From: JBAZKK01 sp041650795
GTDB taxonomy: Bacteria > Omnitrophota > Gorgyraeia > Gygaellales > Profunditerraquicolaceae
Length of the DNA: 22,789 nt
Assembly: GCA_041650795.1 (NCBI GenBank)
Contig: JBAZKK010000018.1
Coordinates: 1-22,789, forward strand
Reading direction: 5' to 3'
Shown here: one piece after another, positions 13,404-21,007 of the stretch
Layout: each line of letters opens with the position of its first letter
Position numbering within the stretch: the first letter of the stretch is position 1
Translations under genes and position numbers: made by a program
Notes under the pieces: model-generated
Database searches by the model: none
Told to the model about the DNA's origin: nothing
The model's input: only the letters and a program-made list of their open reading frames with translations

Positions 13404-14495
13404 ATGGAAACATCAGGCGATTTAAGAAAAACCCCTCTTTACGAGTCCCACCTTTTACTTCAGGCTAAAATGGCTCCTTTCGGAGGATGGCTGATGCCGA
13501 TCCAGTATCGGGGGATCTTGGCAGAACACGCGCATACCCGCCAGGAGGTTTCCGTATTCGATATCTGCCATATGGGAGAGTTTATGCTTGGGGCTGACCC
13601 GGCCACAAGCAGTTTTGACCGCATCATCACCCAGGATGTCGTTTCCATGCCGTTAGGGTCATGCCGTTACGGATTCATGCTCGACGAGGAAGGCGGGATA
13701 ATTGATGACCTCATTGTATACCGCCTCTATGATAAAAACTGGATGCTGGTGGTTAATGCTGCGACTACCGCTGGCGATGAAAGCCAGCTTTACAGGAATC
13801 TTTCAGGAGGCTGCTGCCTTAAGAATGTCTCTTCCCAGCTCGGAAAGCTCGATGTGCAGGGGCCGCTATCAAGAGATGTCCTGGCAAAAATTTTTGGTGA
13901 CAGCATCGCGCGATTAGGTTATTATAGTTGTGGCGAGTTTTTCTTATGGGGCGAACGCTGTATCGTAAGCCGCACCGGTTATACCGGAGAGCTCGGATAC
14001 GAAGTATATATCCCGCTTGAGAAAACACAGCGGTTATGGGACACGCTCCTTAAAGACCATCGCGTCAAGCCGGCTGGTTTAGGCAGCCGCGATACCCTGC
14101 GTCTTGAGATGGGCTATCCTCTTTACGGGCAGGATATCGATGCGCAACATACGCCCCTTGCTGCCGGCCTGGAAAGGTTCGTTGATTTCTCGAAGGATTT
14201 TATCGGCAAGCGCGCCCTGCTTAAGGAACGCGAAGCCGGGCCAAAAGAGCGCCTAGTATGCTTGGTGTCTGATGCTAGGCGTGCCCCCCGCCACGGTTTC
14301 GGTATTTTTGACGGGGACAGGCGTGTCGGCACGGTGACCAGCGGTTCTTTTTCCCCAAGCCTGTCGGTGGGGATTGCAATGGGATACGTCTCCGGCAATT
14401 ATCGGACAGGCGAGAGGCTCTTTGTCAGGGAAACCGCTGTCGAAATCCCCGTGAGAGTCACCAAGAAGCCTTTTTATCGCAAAACAACGTTATAA
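13404..14495 (+). CDS. gcvT: Glycine cleavage system T protein (aminomethyltransferase)
   Basis: GcvT moves the one-carbon unit from the aminomethyl-lipoyl arm of GcvH to tetrahydrofolate and releases ammonia. The 363 residues are full length. Blocks seen are LYESHLLLQAKMAPFGGWLMPIQY (N-terminal), VFDICHMGEF, the folate-binding Asp in YGFMLDEEGGIIDDLIVYRL (about residues 90-109), RTGYTGELGYEVYIP, LGSRDTLRLEMGYPLYGQDID, and a C-terminal YVSG...PVRVTKKPFY. The ATG lies ten bases after hypA with no good Shine-Dalgarno. The nearest, GGAGATGA (13381-13388), is far, so coupling to hypA translation is likely. It is the first of four gcv genes in order T-H-PA-PB. Confidence 0.95.
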   Translation: METSGDLRKTPLYESHLLLQAKMAPFGGWLMPIQYRGILAEHAHTRQEVSVFDICHMGEFMLGADPATSSFDRIITQDVVSMPLGSCRYGFMLDEEGGIIDDLIVYRLYDKNWMLVVNAATTAGDESQLYRNLSGGCCLKNVSSQLGKLDVQGPLSRDVLAKIFGDSIARLGYYSCGEFFLWGERCIVSRTGYTGELGYEVYIPLEKTQRLWDTLLKDHRVKPAGLGSRDTLRLEMGYPLYGQDIDAQHTPLAAGLERFVDFSKDFIGKRALLKEREAGPKERLVCLVSDARRAPRHGFGIFDGDRRVGTVTSGSFSPSLSVGIAMGYVSGNYRTGERLFVRETAVEIPVRVTKKPFYRKTTL

Positions 14496-14511
14496 CCAAA
14501 GGAAAGACAAC

Positions 14512-14898
14512 ATGGAGATACCCGCAGGACTTTTTTATACCAAGGACCACGAGTGGGCGCGTTTAGAAGGCAATACCGCCTATGTCGGCATAACCGATTA
14601 CGCTAAGACATCACTGGGAGACATTACCTTTGTGGAGCTGCCCAAGGTCGGTGAGACCCTTAAACAATCCGGTTTTTCTGCTACGGTTGAATCGGTCAAG
14701 GCCGCTTCTGACGTATACGCGCCTTTTTCGGGCAAGGTCACGCAGGTTAACCAGGAGCTTGCTGCTCATCCTGAACTCGTAAACCAATCCCCTTACGATA
14801 AGGGGTATTTTTTTGCGATGGAGATTTCCGAGGAGGCCGAAAAGGCGGCATTGATGGACGCGGCAGCTTATAAGAAGTACCTGGAAGGCCTTTCTTAA
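14512..14898 (+). CDS. gcvH: Glycine cleavage system H protein (lipoyl carrier)
   Basis: The 128 residues form the lipoyl carrier of the glycine cleavage complex. The lipoyl lysine is Lys63 in VESVKAASDVYAPFSG, the fully conserved context. Other family blocks are YTKDHEWARLEGNTAYVGITDYA and LGDITFVELPKVGE. It shuttles the aminomethyl group from GcvP to GcvT, then hydrogen to dihydrolipoamide dehydrogenase. The lipM and lipA genes that would make its lipoyl group are in the same cluster. The gene is followed at once, with no gap, by gcvPA, which uses GTG. Start ATG at 14512 has GGAAAG (14500-14505) upstream. Confidence 0.96.
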   Translation: MEIPAGLFYTKDHEWARLEGNTAYVGITDYAKTSLGDITFVELPKVGETLKQSGFSATVESVKAASDVYAPFSGKVTQVNQELAAHPELVNQSPYDKGYFFAMEISEEAEKAALMDAAAYKKYLEGLS

Positions 14899-16230
14899 GT
14901 GAATTATATCCCCCACACAGACAAGGACATAAAGGAGATGCTGGCGGCGATCGGGGTATCGAGCGTCGAGGATTTATTTAATGATATCCCGGTTGCGCTA
15001 GGGCCGAAGTCATTCGATATAGCGCCAGGCAGGTCGGAGTTTGAGGTCACGCAGGCTTTAAAGAATCTTGCCGCAAAGAACGCCACGCATCTGACGAATT
15101 TTGTCGGAGCCGGATTTTACGATCATTTTATCCCGGCAGCAGTCGATGCTGTAGTTTCCCGCCCGGAATTTTACACCGCCTATACGCCGTATCAGCCGGA
15201 ATGCTCCCAGGGGTGGCTGCAGGCGATCTACGAATACCAGACCGTTATCTGCGAGTTGACAGGCCTTGACGTGGCAAACGCCTCTCTCTATGACGGCGGG
15301 ACGGCCCTTTACGAAGCGGCAATGATGGCGGTACGGCTTACCGGCAGGAATAAGATTATCATGGACAGCGGCGTCAACCTGATTTACCGCACCATGCTTT
15401 ATACTTATACCTCCAACCTTTCCGTTGAATTCATGGAGGTCCCCGTAGCGCACGGGCAGAGTTCGCGCCAGGAATTACTTAAGCACCTTGACGATAAGAC
15501 TGCAGCGGTAATCTTGCAAAACCCGAATTTTTTCGGGGCGGTTGACGACCACAGCGATATCGTAAAAGAGGTGCATAAATTCGGTGCGCTTGCCATTGCC
15601 TCGGTTTATCCGGTTTCGCTTGGAATGCTCAAATCTCCGGGCGAGGCAGGATTCGATATTGCCACCGGCGAGGGGCAGAGCCTGGGCATTCCCCTTTCTT
15701 TCGGAGGACCTTACCTGGGGTTTATGTCTGCCAGGAAGGAGCTCCTCCGGCAGATGCCCGGCAGGATAGTCGGCGCTACCGTTGACATCGACGGCAAGAG
15801 AGGATTCGTCCTGACCCTGCAGACGCGCGAGCAGCATATCCGCCGCGAAAAAGCCACCTCCAATATCTGTTCCAATGAGGCGCTCTGCGCGCTTCGGGCG
15901 GTAGTGTTTGTTGCGCTTTTAGGCAGGGAGGGCTTGCGCGAATTGGCAGAGCTTAATTATCAAAAATCGGAGTTTGCCAAGGATGCCCTTTCCCGCGTCG
16001 CGGGCGTGGAGGTAAAACGCAGTTCGCCGACCTTTAACGAGTTTACGGTCCTCTTGCCGCGACCTGCCGATGAGGTGGTCTATCGCATGGTAAATAAGGG
16101 TTTTGCCTGCGGCTTCCCGCTGGGGAGGTTTTATAAAGGCATGGAGAACTACCTCCTGGTAGCCGTTACCGAGAAAAGGACGGTGGAGGAGATCCGCAAA
16201 CTGGCCGACAGCCTGGAGGCGGTATTATGA
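14899..16230 (+). CDS. gcvPA: Glycine decarboxylase subunit 1 (GcvPA)
   Basis: This is the N-terminal subunit of a split glycine decarboxylase, 443 residues. In Gram-positives, Thermotogae and several other phyla the P protein is divided into PA and PB, which form a heterotetramer; here the genes overlap by four bases. Family blocks are the start YIPHTDKDIKEMLAAIGVSS, THLTNFVGAGFYDHFIPA, FYTAYTPYQPECSQGWLQ, EYQTVICELTGLDVANASLYDGGTA, PSFGG-like SLGIPLSFGGPYLGF, and TLQTREQHIRREKATSNIC. This half is PLP-fold but lacks the PLP lysine, which is in PB. The GTG at 14899 starts directly after the gcvH stop with zero bases between. Together with PB it decarboxylates glycine and passes the aminomethyl group to GcvH. 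Confidence 0.95.
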   Translation: MNYIPHTDKDIKEMLAAIGVSSVEDLFNDIPVALGPKSFDIAPGRSEFEVTQALKNLAAKNATHLTNFVGAGFYDHFIPAAVDAVVSRPEFYTAYTPYQPECSQGWLQAIYEYQTVICELTGLDVANASLYDGGTALYEAAMMAVRLTGRNKIIMDSGVNLIYRTMLYTYTSNLSVEFMEVPVAHGQSSRQELLKHLDDKTAAVILQNPNFFGAVDDHSDIVKEVHKFGALAIASVYPVSLGMLKSPGEAGFDIATGEGQSLGIPLSFGGPYLGFMSARKELLRQMPGRIVGATVDIDGKRGFVLTLQTREQHIRREKATSNICSNEALCALRAVVFVALLGREGLRELAELNYQKSEFAKDALSRVAGVEVKRSSPTFNEFTVLLPRPADEVVYRMVNKGFACGFPLGRFYKGMENYLLVAVTEKRTVEEIRKLADSLEAVL

Positions 16231-17675
16231 GGCTTATCTTTGAGAAACATAAAGAGGGGAGGCGGGGTTTTTCTTATGCCAAGCCCGGTGTCCCCGCAGC
16301 CAGGCCGCTGGATGCAAGGTACCGGCGTAAAGACAACCCGCATCTTGCATCATTGAGCGAACTGGACGTAGTGCGCCATTATACTAACCTTTCGAGATTA
16401 AACTTTTCTGTAGACACTAATTTTTATCCGCTCGGCTCATGCACTATGAAATACAACCCTAAGTTCACCGAGCGCATCGCCGGCCTTGAGGGGTTTTCAG
16501 GGGTGCACCCGCTTCTGCCGCAGCTTTCAGGAGGGGGGATGCTGGCGCAGGGGTCGTTGGAGGTACTGCACGCAACGGAGCGGCTGTTGGCTGAGATTAC
16601 CGGCATGTGCGCTTTTACGATGCAGCCTTTGGCAGGCGCCCACGGCGAGTTGACAGGCGCAATGCTCATCGCCGCGTACCATAAGGATAGGGGGGCACGG
16701 CGCAAGTACGTTATCATACCGGATTCCTCCCACGGCACTAACCCTGCCAGCGCCGCTATCGCAGGTTATGAGGTGAAGGTGATTAAGACCTCCCCCGAAG
16801 GCTATATGGATATGCAGGAATACAAAAAATCCCTGGATAAGGATACGGCGGCAGTGATGTTGACCTGTCCGGATACGCTGGGGATCTTTAACCCGCGCAT
16901 AAAAGAAATTGCCGATATGGCCCATGAGGCAGGGGCATTGATGTATTACGACGGCGCAAACCTGAATGCCCTTCTCGGCAAGGCCCGGCCGGGGGATATA
17001 GGTTTCGATGTGGTGCACATCAACCTCCATAAGACATTCGCGACCCCGCACGGCGGAGGCGGTCCGGGCTCCGGCCCTGTCGGAGTCAGCGACAGGCTGG
17101 TTGATTTTTTGCCGATCCCCCGCGTCACCCAGAGGACCGACGGGACGTACGCCCTGGATTATCACCGCCATAAGACGGTCGGCTACATCGCGCCGTTTTA
17201 CGGGAACTTCGGGGTAATCCTGAAGGCCTATGCTTATATGCTGCGTTTAGGCAAAGAAGGGTTGATTGAGGCTGCCGAGGCAGCTGTCTTGAACGCTAAT
17301 TATTGCCGGGTGAAGCTTAAAGGTCACTACGACCTTGTTTTTGATAAGACCTGCATGCATGAATGCGTTTTTTCCGCCTCACGTCAGGTTAAAAACGGAG
17401 TCCACGCCATAGATATAGCCAAATATCTAATTGACCAGGGTTATCATCCTCCTACCGTTTATTTTCCCCTTATCGTCAAAGAAGCGCTGATGATTGAGCC
17501 GACGGAAACAGAATCCAAGGAGACGCTCGACTCCTTCATCGGTACCATGATTGAGATTGCCCGCCTCGCAGAGGAAGATCCCGCTCGCCTCAAGGAGGCG
17601 CCTCTTCGGATGCCGGTTAAGCGTCTTGACGAAACTAAGGCCGCGCGCGAGCCGAACCTCCGCTGGCAGCCGTAA
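16227..17675 (+). CDS. gcvPB: Glycine decarboxylase subunit 2 (GcvPB)
   Basis: This is the PLP-bearing half of glycine decarboxylase, 482 residues of normal length. The PLP lysine is Lys269 in HINLHKTFATPHGGGGPGSGP, and the conserved blocks include FYPLGSCTMKYNPK, LQPLAGAHGELTG-like QPLAGAHGELTGAML, PDSSHGTNPASAA, and PDTLGIFNP. The C-terminal part has the block KNGVHAIDIAKYLIDQGYHPPTVYFPLIV and MIEPTETESKETLD. It catalyses decarboxylation of glycine with transfer of the aminomethyl residue to the lipoyl arm of GcvH. The ATG is within the ATGA shared with the gcvPA stop. lipM follows after 14 bases. No dihydrolipoamide dehydrogenase (gcvL) is in the window. Confidence 0.96.
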   Translation: MRLIFEKHKEGRRGFSYAKPGVPAARPLDARYRRKDNPHLASLSELDVVRHYTNLSRLNFSVDTNFYPLGSCTMKYNPKFTERIAGLEGFSGVHPLLPQLSGGGMLAQGSLEVLHATERLLAEITGMCAFTMQPLAGAHGELTGAMLIAAYHKDRGARRKYVIIPDSSHGTNPASAAIAGYEVKVIKTSPEGYMDMQEYKKSLDKDTAAVMLTCPDTLGIFNPRIKEIADMAHEAGALMYYDGANLNALLGKARPGDIGFDVVHINLHKTFATPHGGGGPGSGPVGVSDRLVDFLPIPRVTQRTDGTYALDYHRHKTVGYIAPFYGNFGVILKAYAYMLRLGKEGLIEAAEAAVLNANYCRVKLKGHYDLVFDKTCMHECVFSASRQVKNGVHAIDIAKYLIDQGYHPPTVYFPLIVKEALMIEPTETESKETLDSFIGTMIEIARLAEEDPARLKEAPLRMPVKRLDETKAAREPNLRWQP

Positions 17676-17689
17676 CGCCAGGATAGTAT

Positions 17690-18433
17690 ATGAAAAACTT
17701 CAGGCTTATTCGTTCCCCAGCGGCATCTGCCTCTTACAACATGTCGATGGATGAGGCTATTTTTAACCGTTACCTCAAAGACGGCGTACCGGTGTTTAGG
17801 CTTTACCGTTGGCAGTCCCCCTCTTTTACCTACGGATTTTCCCAGTCTCTGGATAGCGAATTAGACCTCAAGAGTTGCGCTTCTTGCGGCGTTGAAGCCG
17901 TAAAAAGAATGACGGGAGGAGGCATCTTCATGCATCACGACGAACTAACCTACAGCTTCGTCTGCAATAAAGAGGATGTCGGAGAGCCAGAGGGTGTTTT
18001 TGTGTCTTACCGCGAGATTTGCGCTTTTCTCATTAGGTTTTACAGGTCCCTTGGCCTGGAGGCGGGTTTTGCGCTGGAATCCCGCGGTTTTAAAGACCGG
18101 TGCGCCCCGCATGCGCTCTGTAGCGTATCGCATGAGAAATACGATATTGTTATTAACGGGAAAAAAATCGGGGGAAACGCCCAGAAGAGGAAAAGGCAAG
18201 TTATATTCCAACACGGCTCCATTCCGCGCAGTATTGACTGGGGGCTTATGCGCCGTTGCTTAAGGAGCGTACCCGAAGGCATGGACTCAGGGGTGACTGC
18301 GCTCTCGGCGGAATTAGCCTTTGTGCCCGGGGAAGATGCCTTGGAGGAAAAACTTATCAGGGCGTTCTCAGAGACCTTCGGAGTAAACTTTATATTGGAA
18401 GATGAGCCTGTCTTTGAAGCCGGCGTGGCTTAA
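17690..18433 (+). CDS. lipM: LipM-type octanoyltransferase (LplA/LipB superfamily)
   Basis: The 247 residues belong to the lipoate ligase/octanoyltransferase superfamily (PF03099). Visible blocks are the N-terminal SYNMSMDEAI, the acyl-binding KRMTGGGIFMHHDELTYSF (about residues 72-90) and the lysine motif INGKKIGGNAQ (Lys158/159). A cysteine at residue 144, seven residues before Tyr151 in YDIVING, aligns with the catalytic Cys of Bacillus LipM (C-F-x-A-P-S-x-Y). That points to octanoyl transfer from acyl-ACP to GcvH and not ATP-dependent ligation. An LplA-type ligase is possible, and a second Cys at 138 is close by. The gene directly follows gcvPB and overlaps lipA by 32 bases. With LipA it would make the lipoyl group on GcvH. 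Confidence 0.8.
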   Translation: MKNFRLIRSPAASASYNMSMDEAIFNRYLKDGVPVFRLYRWQSPSFTYGFSQSLDSELDLKSCASCGVEAVKRMTGGGIFMHHDELTYSFVCNKEDVGEPEGVFVSYREICAFLIRFYRSLGLEAGFALESRGFKDRCAPHALCSVSHEKYDIVINGKKIGGNAQKRKRQVIFQHGSIPRSIDWGLMRRCLRSVPEGMDSGVTALSAELAFVPGEDALEEKLIRAFSETFGVNFILEDEPVFEAGVA

Positions 18434-19271
18434 TAAAAAAGTAAACCTTAAGGCATGCCTGGAGATGAAAGGTTTCCTGCGGCATGCGCGTCTTGAGACG
18501 GTATGCGAGCAGGCGATGTGCCCGAATATCGGAGAGTGCTTTTCGCGGCGCCAGGCAACGTTCCTGATACTCGGCAGGCATTGCACGCGCGGGTGCAGTT
18601 TCTGCAATATCGCCAAGGGTCTGCCTTCGGCACCTGAGCCGGATGAGCCGGCCAGGGTTGCGGATGCGGTGGCGCGCCTTTCGCTGAGGCACGTGGTTAT
18701 TACCAGCGTTACCCGCGATGACCTTCCGGACGGCGGGGCAGGAGTATTTGTTGATACTGTTTTATCTATCCGCAAGCGGTGCGCGCACGCAATCATCGAG
18801 ACGTTAATCCCGGATTTTAAGCTTGAGCCGGATGCGATTGCGGCTGTAGCCGGTGTCCCGGTGGATATCGTCGCGCATAATATCGAAACCGTTTCCGCTC
18901 TTTACCGGTTGGTGCGCCAGGGTTCGGATTACCTGCGTTCGCTGGGAGTGCTGGAGGCAATAAAAAAGATATCGCCTCATCTAAAGACCAAGTCCGGCTT
19001 AATGCTTGGATTAGGGGAAACCCGCCGGGAGGTTGTCACAGCAATGCAGGATCTGCGCCTGGCAGGGTGCGATTTTTTAAGCCTGGGCCAGTATCTTGCC
19101 CCCAGCAGGCAGCATTACCCGGTCAAGGAATACGTTACAATCGAGCAGTTCGCGGAATACAAGAGGATGGCGTTAGGGGTAGGGTTCTTGCACGTCGAAA
19201 GCGGCCCTTACGTACGTAGTTCTTATCTGGCCGGCGAATATCTTAAGGATGGCAAGATTGGGCAGGAATAA
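18402..19271 (+). CDS. lipA: Lipoyl synthase LipA
   Basis: LipA is a radical-SAM enzyme that inserts two sulfurs into the octanoyl chain attached to GcvH. The 289 residues have both iron-sulfur motifs: the auxiliary-cluster cysteines C35, C40 and C46 (CEQAMCPNIGEC) and the radical-SAM CTRGCSFC with C61, C65 and C68. Other blocks are ITSVTRDDLPDGGA, NIETVSALYRLVR, KSGLMLGLGET and the C-terminal RSSY (Ser273/274), whose serine binds the auxiliary cluster. Length is typical. The ATG at 18402 lies 32 bases inside the end of lipM, so the two are coupled. No other methionine is well placed. The end overlaps nikQ by 23 bases. Confidence 0.96.
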   Translation: MSLSLKPAWLNKKVNLKACLEMKGFLRHARLETVCEQAMCPNIGECFSRRQATFLILGRHCTRGCSFCNIAKGLPSAPEPDEPARVADAVARLSLRHVVITSVTRDDLPDGGAGVFVDTVLSIRKRCAHAIIETLIPDFKLEPDAIAAVAGVPVDIVAHNIETVSALYRLVRQGSDYLRSLGVLEAIKKISPHLKTKSGLMLGLGETRREVVTAMQDLRLAGCDFLSLGQYLAPSRQHYPVKEYVTIEQFAEYKRMALGVGFLHVESGPYVRSSYLAGEYLKDGKIGQE

Positions 19272-20091
19272 AGGGTTCATCGAACATTCGGCCATGGATG
19301 CCCTGTCTTTTATGAAGGATTCGCTTCTTGCGGATGAATACGCCTTGAAAAAAGGGTTCCTGCAGTCCCTTGACGCCAGGGTTAAGGCAGCAACTTTTAT
19401 ATTCATAATTCTTCAGGTAATCCTTGCCAGGAAGATGGTTGTCTTATTGCCGCTTTACGCCTTTTCGCTGGTTTTAGCCGGCATATCAAATATACGCCTG
19501 GGTTTTTTCATAAAAAGAACCTGGATATTCATGCCCCTATTTTCTCTTTTTATCGCGCTGCCTGCCTTATTTAGTTTTTTCACCCCCGGCGATCCGCTGG
19601 TTGCGTTTGGCGTAGCAGGACTTAAGCTGACCGTTACCCGCCAGGGCGCCTCGACAGTAGCCCTATTCGTAACGCGCGTTGTTACCTGCGTTTCCTACGT
19701 CGTTCTTTTGAGCATCACTACCAGGCATTTTGAACTCTTGAAGGTTCTGCGCATCTTTAAAATACCGCAGGTCTTCGTGATGACACTCGGCATTTCCTAC
19801 CGCTACATCTATCTTTTTATCGGCATAATCGAGAATACATACCTGGCTATCAAAAGCCGCGTCGGCACGAGGGTCCGTTACAAAAAAGGACAACACATCG
19901 TAGCCTGGAACATAGGTTCTCTCTGGCAGCGGTCTTATAAGCTCAACGATGACGTCTATAAAGCGATGCTCTCCAGGGGATATAGCGGAGAGCCGGTTAT
20001 CTTGGAGGAATTTAGAATCCGGCCCAGGGATTGGTTGTGGCTTTTTGGCATAACGGTAATTTCTGTTTTGCTGTTTATCCTGCGCCGCTAA
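19249..20091 (+). CDS. nikQ: NikQ, coupling transmembrane subunit of the nickel ECF transporter (CbiQ family)
   Basis: The 280-residue membrane protein (from the ATG at 19249) is a CbiQ-type EcfT subunit. It has five to six hydrophobic segments. A charged cytoplasmic region contains the family coupling motif AMLSRGYSGEP (A..xRG, about residues 243-253), which contacts the ATPase. Blocks LDARVKAATFIFIIL near the N-terminus and SYRYIYLFI near the middle agree with the family. The start overlaps the end of lipA by 23 bases; an alternative ATG at 19294 (MDALSF) would leave a 22-base gap and is equally consistent with the family. NikM and NikN are 7.2 kb upstream. The ATPase follows after 19 bases. 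Confidence 0.92.
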   Translation: MARLGRNKGFIEHSAMDALSFMKDSLLADEYALKKGFLQSLDARVKAATFIFIILQVILARKMVVLLPLYAFSLVLAGISNIRLGFFIKRTWIFMPLFSLFIALPALFSFFTPGDPLVAFGVAGLKLTVTRQGASTVALFVTRVVTCVSYVVLLSITTRHFELLKVLRIFKIPQVFVMTLGISYRYIYLFIGIIENTYLAIKSRVGTRVRYKKGQHIVAWNIGSLWQRSYKLNDDVYKAMLSRGYSGEPVILEEFRIRPRDWLWLFGITVISVLLFILRR

Positions 20092-20110
20092 TAGAAAAGG
20101 GGAGAGCTGT

Positions 20111-20917
20111 ATGGCAGACATAATCTTTGAGTTAAGGGATGTCCGTTTCTCTTATCTCGGGAAGTTCCCGGCTCTCTCGGGAGTGAATATTGACATCAAG
20201 ACAGCAGAGAAGACTACGGTTATCGGAGCCAACGGCTCGGGTAAGTCTACCCTCCTGCATATGCTCGGCGGGCTTATCTTTCCCGAGACGGGCGTGGTGA
20301 GGGCATTTGGGGAGGCCTTGAAAGAATCTGCATTTGATGACGAGAGCTTCTCGAGGAATTTCAGGAGGAGGGTGGGGCTGGTCTTTCAGAATCCCGACGT
20401 CCAGTTATTCTGCCCTACCGTTAAAGAAGATATCCTTTTCGGACCGTTGCAACTGGCAATGGATAAGAGTGTTATTGAGAAGAACCTCGCGGACACAGTC
20501 AATACTTTAAAGATCGGCGATTTATTGCAAAGGTCTCCTCATCAACTCAGCGTCGGAGAGAAGCGTAAGGTTGCGATTGCCTCCGTGCTTTTGATTGACC
20601 CGGATGTCCTGATACTGGATGAACCGACCGCGGGGCTGGATCCGCTCACCACCAGGAACATTATAGACTTCCTTATCAAGGCGAATGCCTCAGGCAAGAC
20701 GGTTATCACGGCTACCCATGACCTGCATATCGTAGAGGAGATATCGGATGTAGTTCATGTTTTCAGCCAGGATAGAAAGATAGTGCGTTCCGGCAGGCCC
20801 GAGGAAATACTGAAGGATTCCGTGCTTCTGGAGAGCAATAATCTTACGCATATCCACGCCCACCGGCACGGGGACAGGACCCATATGCATCCCCACCAGC
20901 ATCTGGAGCATCATTAA
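20111..20917 (+). CDS. nikO: NikO, ATPase subunit of the nickel ECF transporter, with a histidine-rich tail
   Basis: The 268-residue ABC ATPase (CbiO family) powers the NikMNQO transporter. It has Walker A GANGSGKST (39-47), Q-loop Gln93 (LVFQNPDVQLFCPTV), signature LSVGE (146-150), Walker B VLILDE (166-171) and switch His203 (ATHD). The C-terminus is unusual: residues 247-268 hold ten histidines in 22 positions (HIHAHRHGDRTHMHPHQHLEHH from 247). Such a tail could bind nickel near the transporter exit or act as a metal sensor. ATG at 20111 follows GGGGAGAG (about 20099-20106). It is the last gene of the long unit that begins at nikM. A promoter-like sequence follows. Confidence 0.94.
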   Translation: MADIIFELRDVRFSYLGKFPALSGVNIDIKTAEKTTVIGANGSGKSTLLHMLGGLIFPETGVVRAFGEALKESAFDDESFSRNFRRRVGLVFQNPDVQLFCPTVKEDILFGPLQLAMDKSVIEKNLADTVNTLKIGDLLQRSPHQLSVGEKRKVAIASVLLIDPDVLILDEPTAGLDPLTTRNIIDFLIKANASGKTVITATHDLHIVEEISDVVHVFSQDRKIVRSGRPEEILKDSVLLESNNLTHIHAHRHGDRTHMHPHQHLEHH

Positions 20918-20927
20918 AGAAAATCTA

Positions 20928-20956
20928 TTGTTCCGCTCCTGCGCCTATGTTAAGAT
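20928..20956 (+). promoter_or_regulatory. Possible promoter of the ZIP-FeoAB unit
   Basis: TTGTTC (20928-20933) and TAAGAT (20951-20956) are 17 bases apart, within the 90-base gap that separates nikO from the ZIP gene. It is the largest gap in the second half of the window. No NikR operator and no clear Fur box is seen. The call is tentative because both hexamers are imperfect. Confidence 0.35.
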
Positions 20957-21007
20957 AATAGGGCTCTATTCCCAAGCCGACCTCAATTTAAATAACGGAG
21001 GCAAACT

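Noticed and set aside
16527..17171. 214-codon open frame on the minus strand
   Set aside because: It is antisense to gcvPB, which is unmistakable, and shows no motif.
20918..21007. NikR or Fur operator before the ZIP gene
   Set aside because: I looked for GTGTTAC/GTAACAC and for a 19-base Fur-like palindrome and found none convincing.
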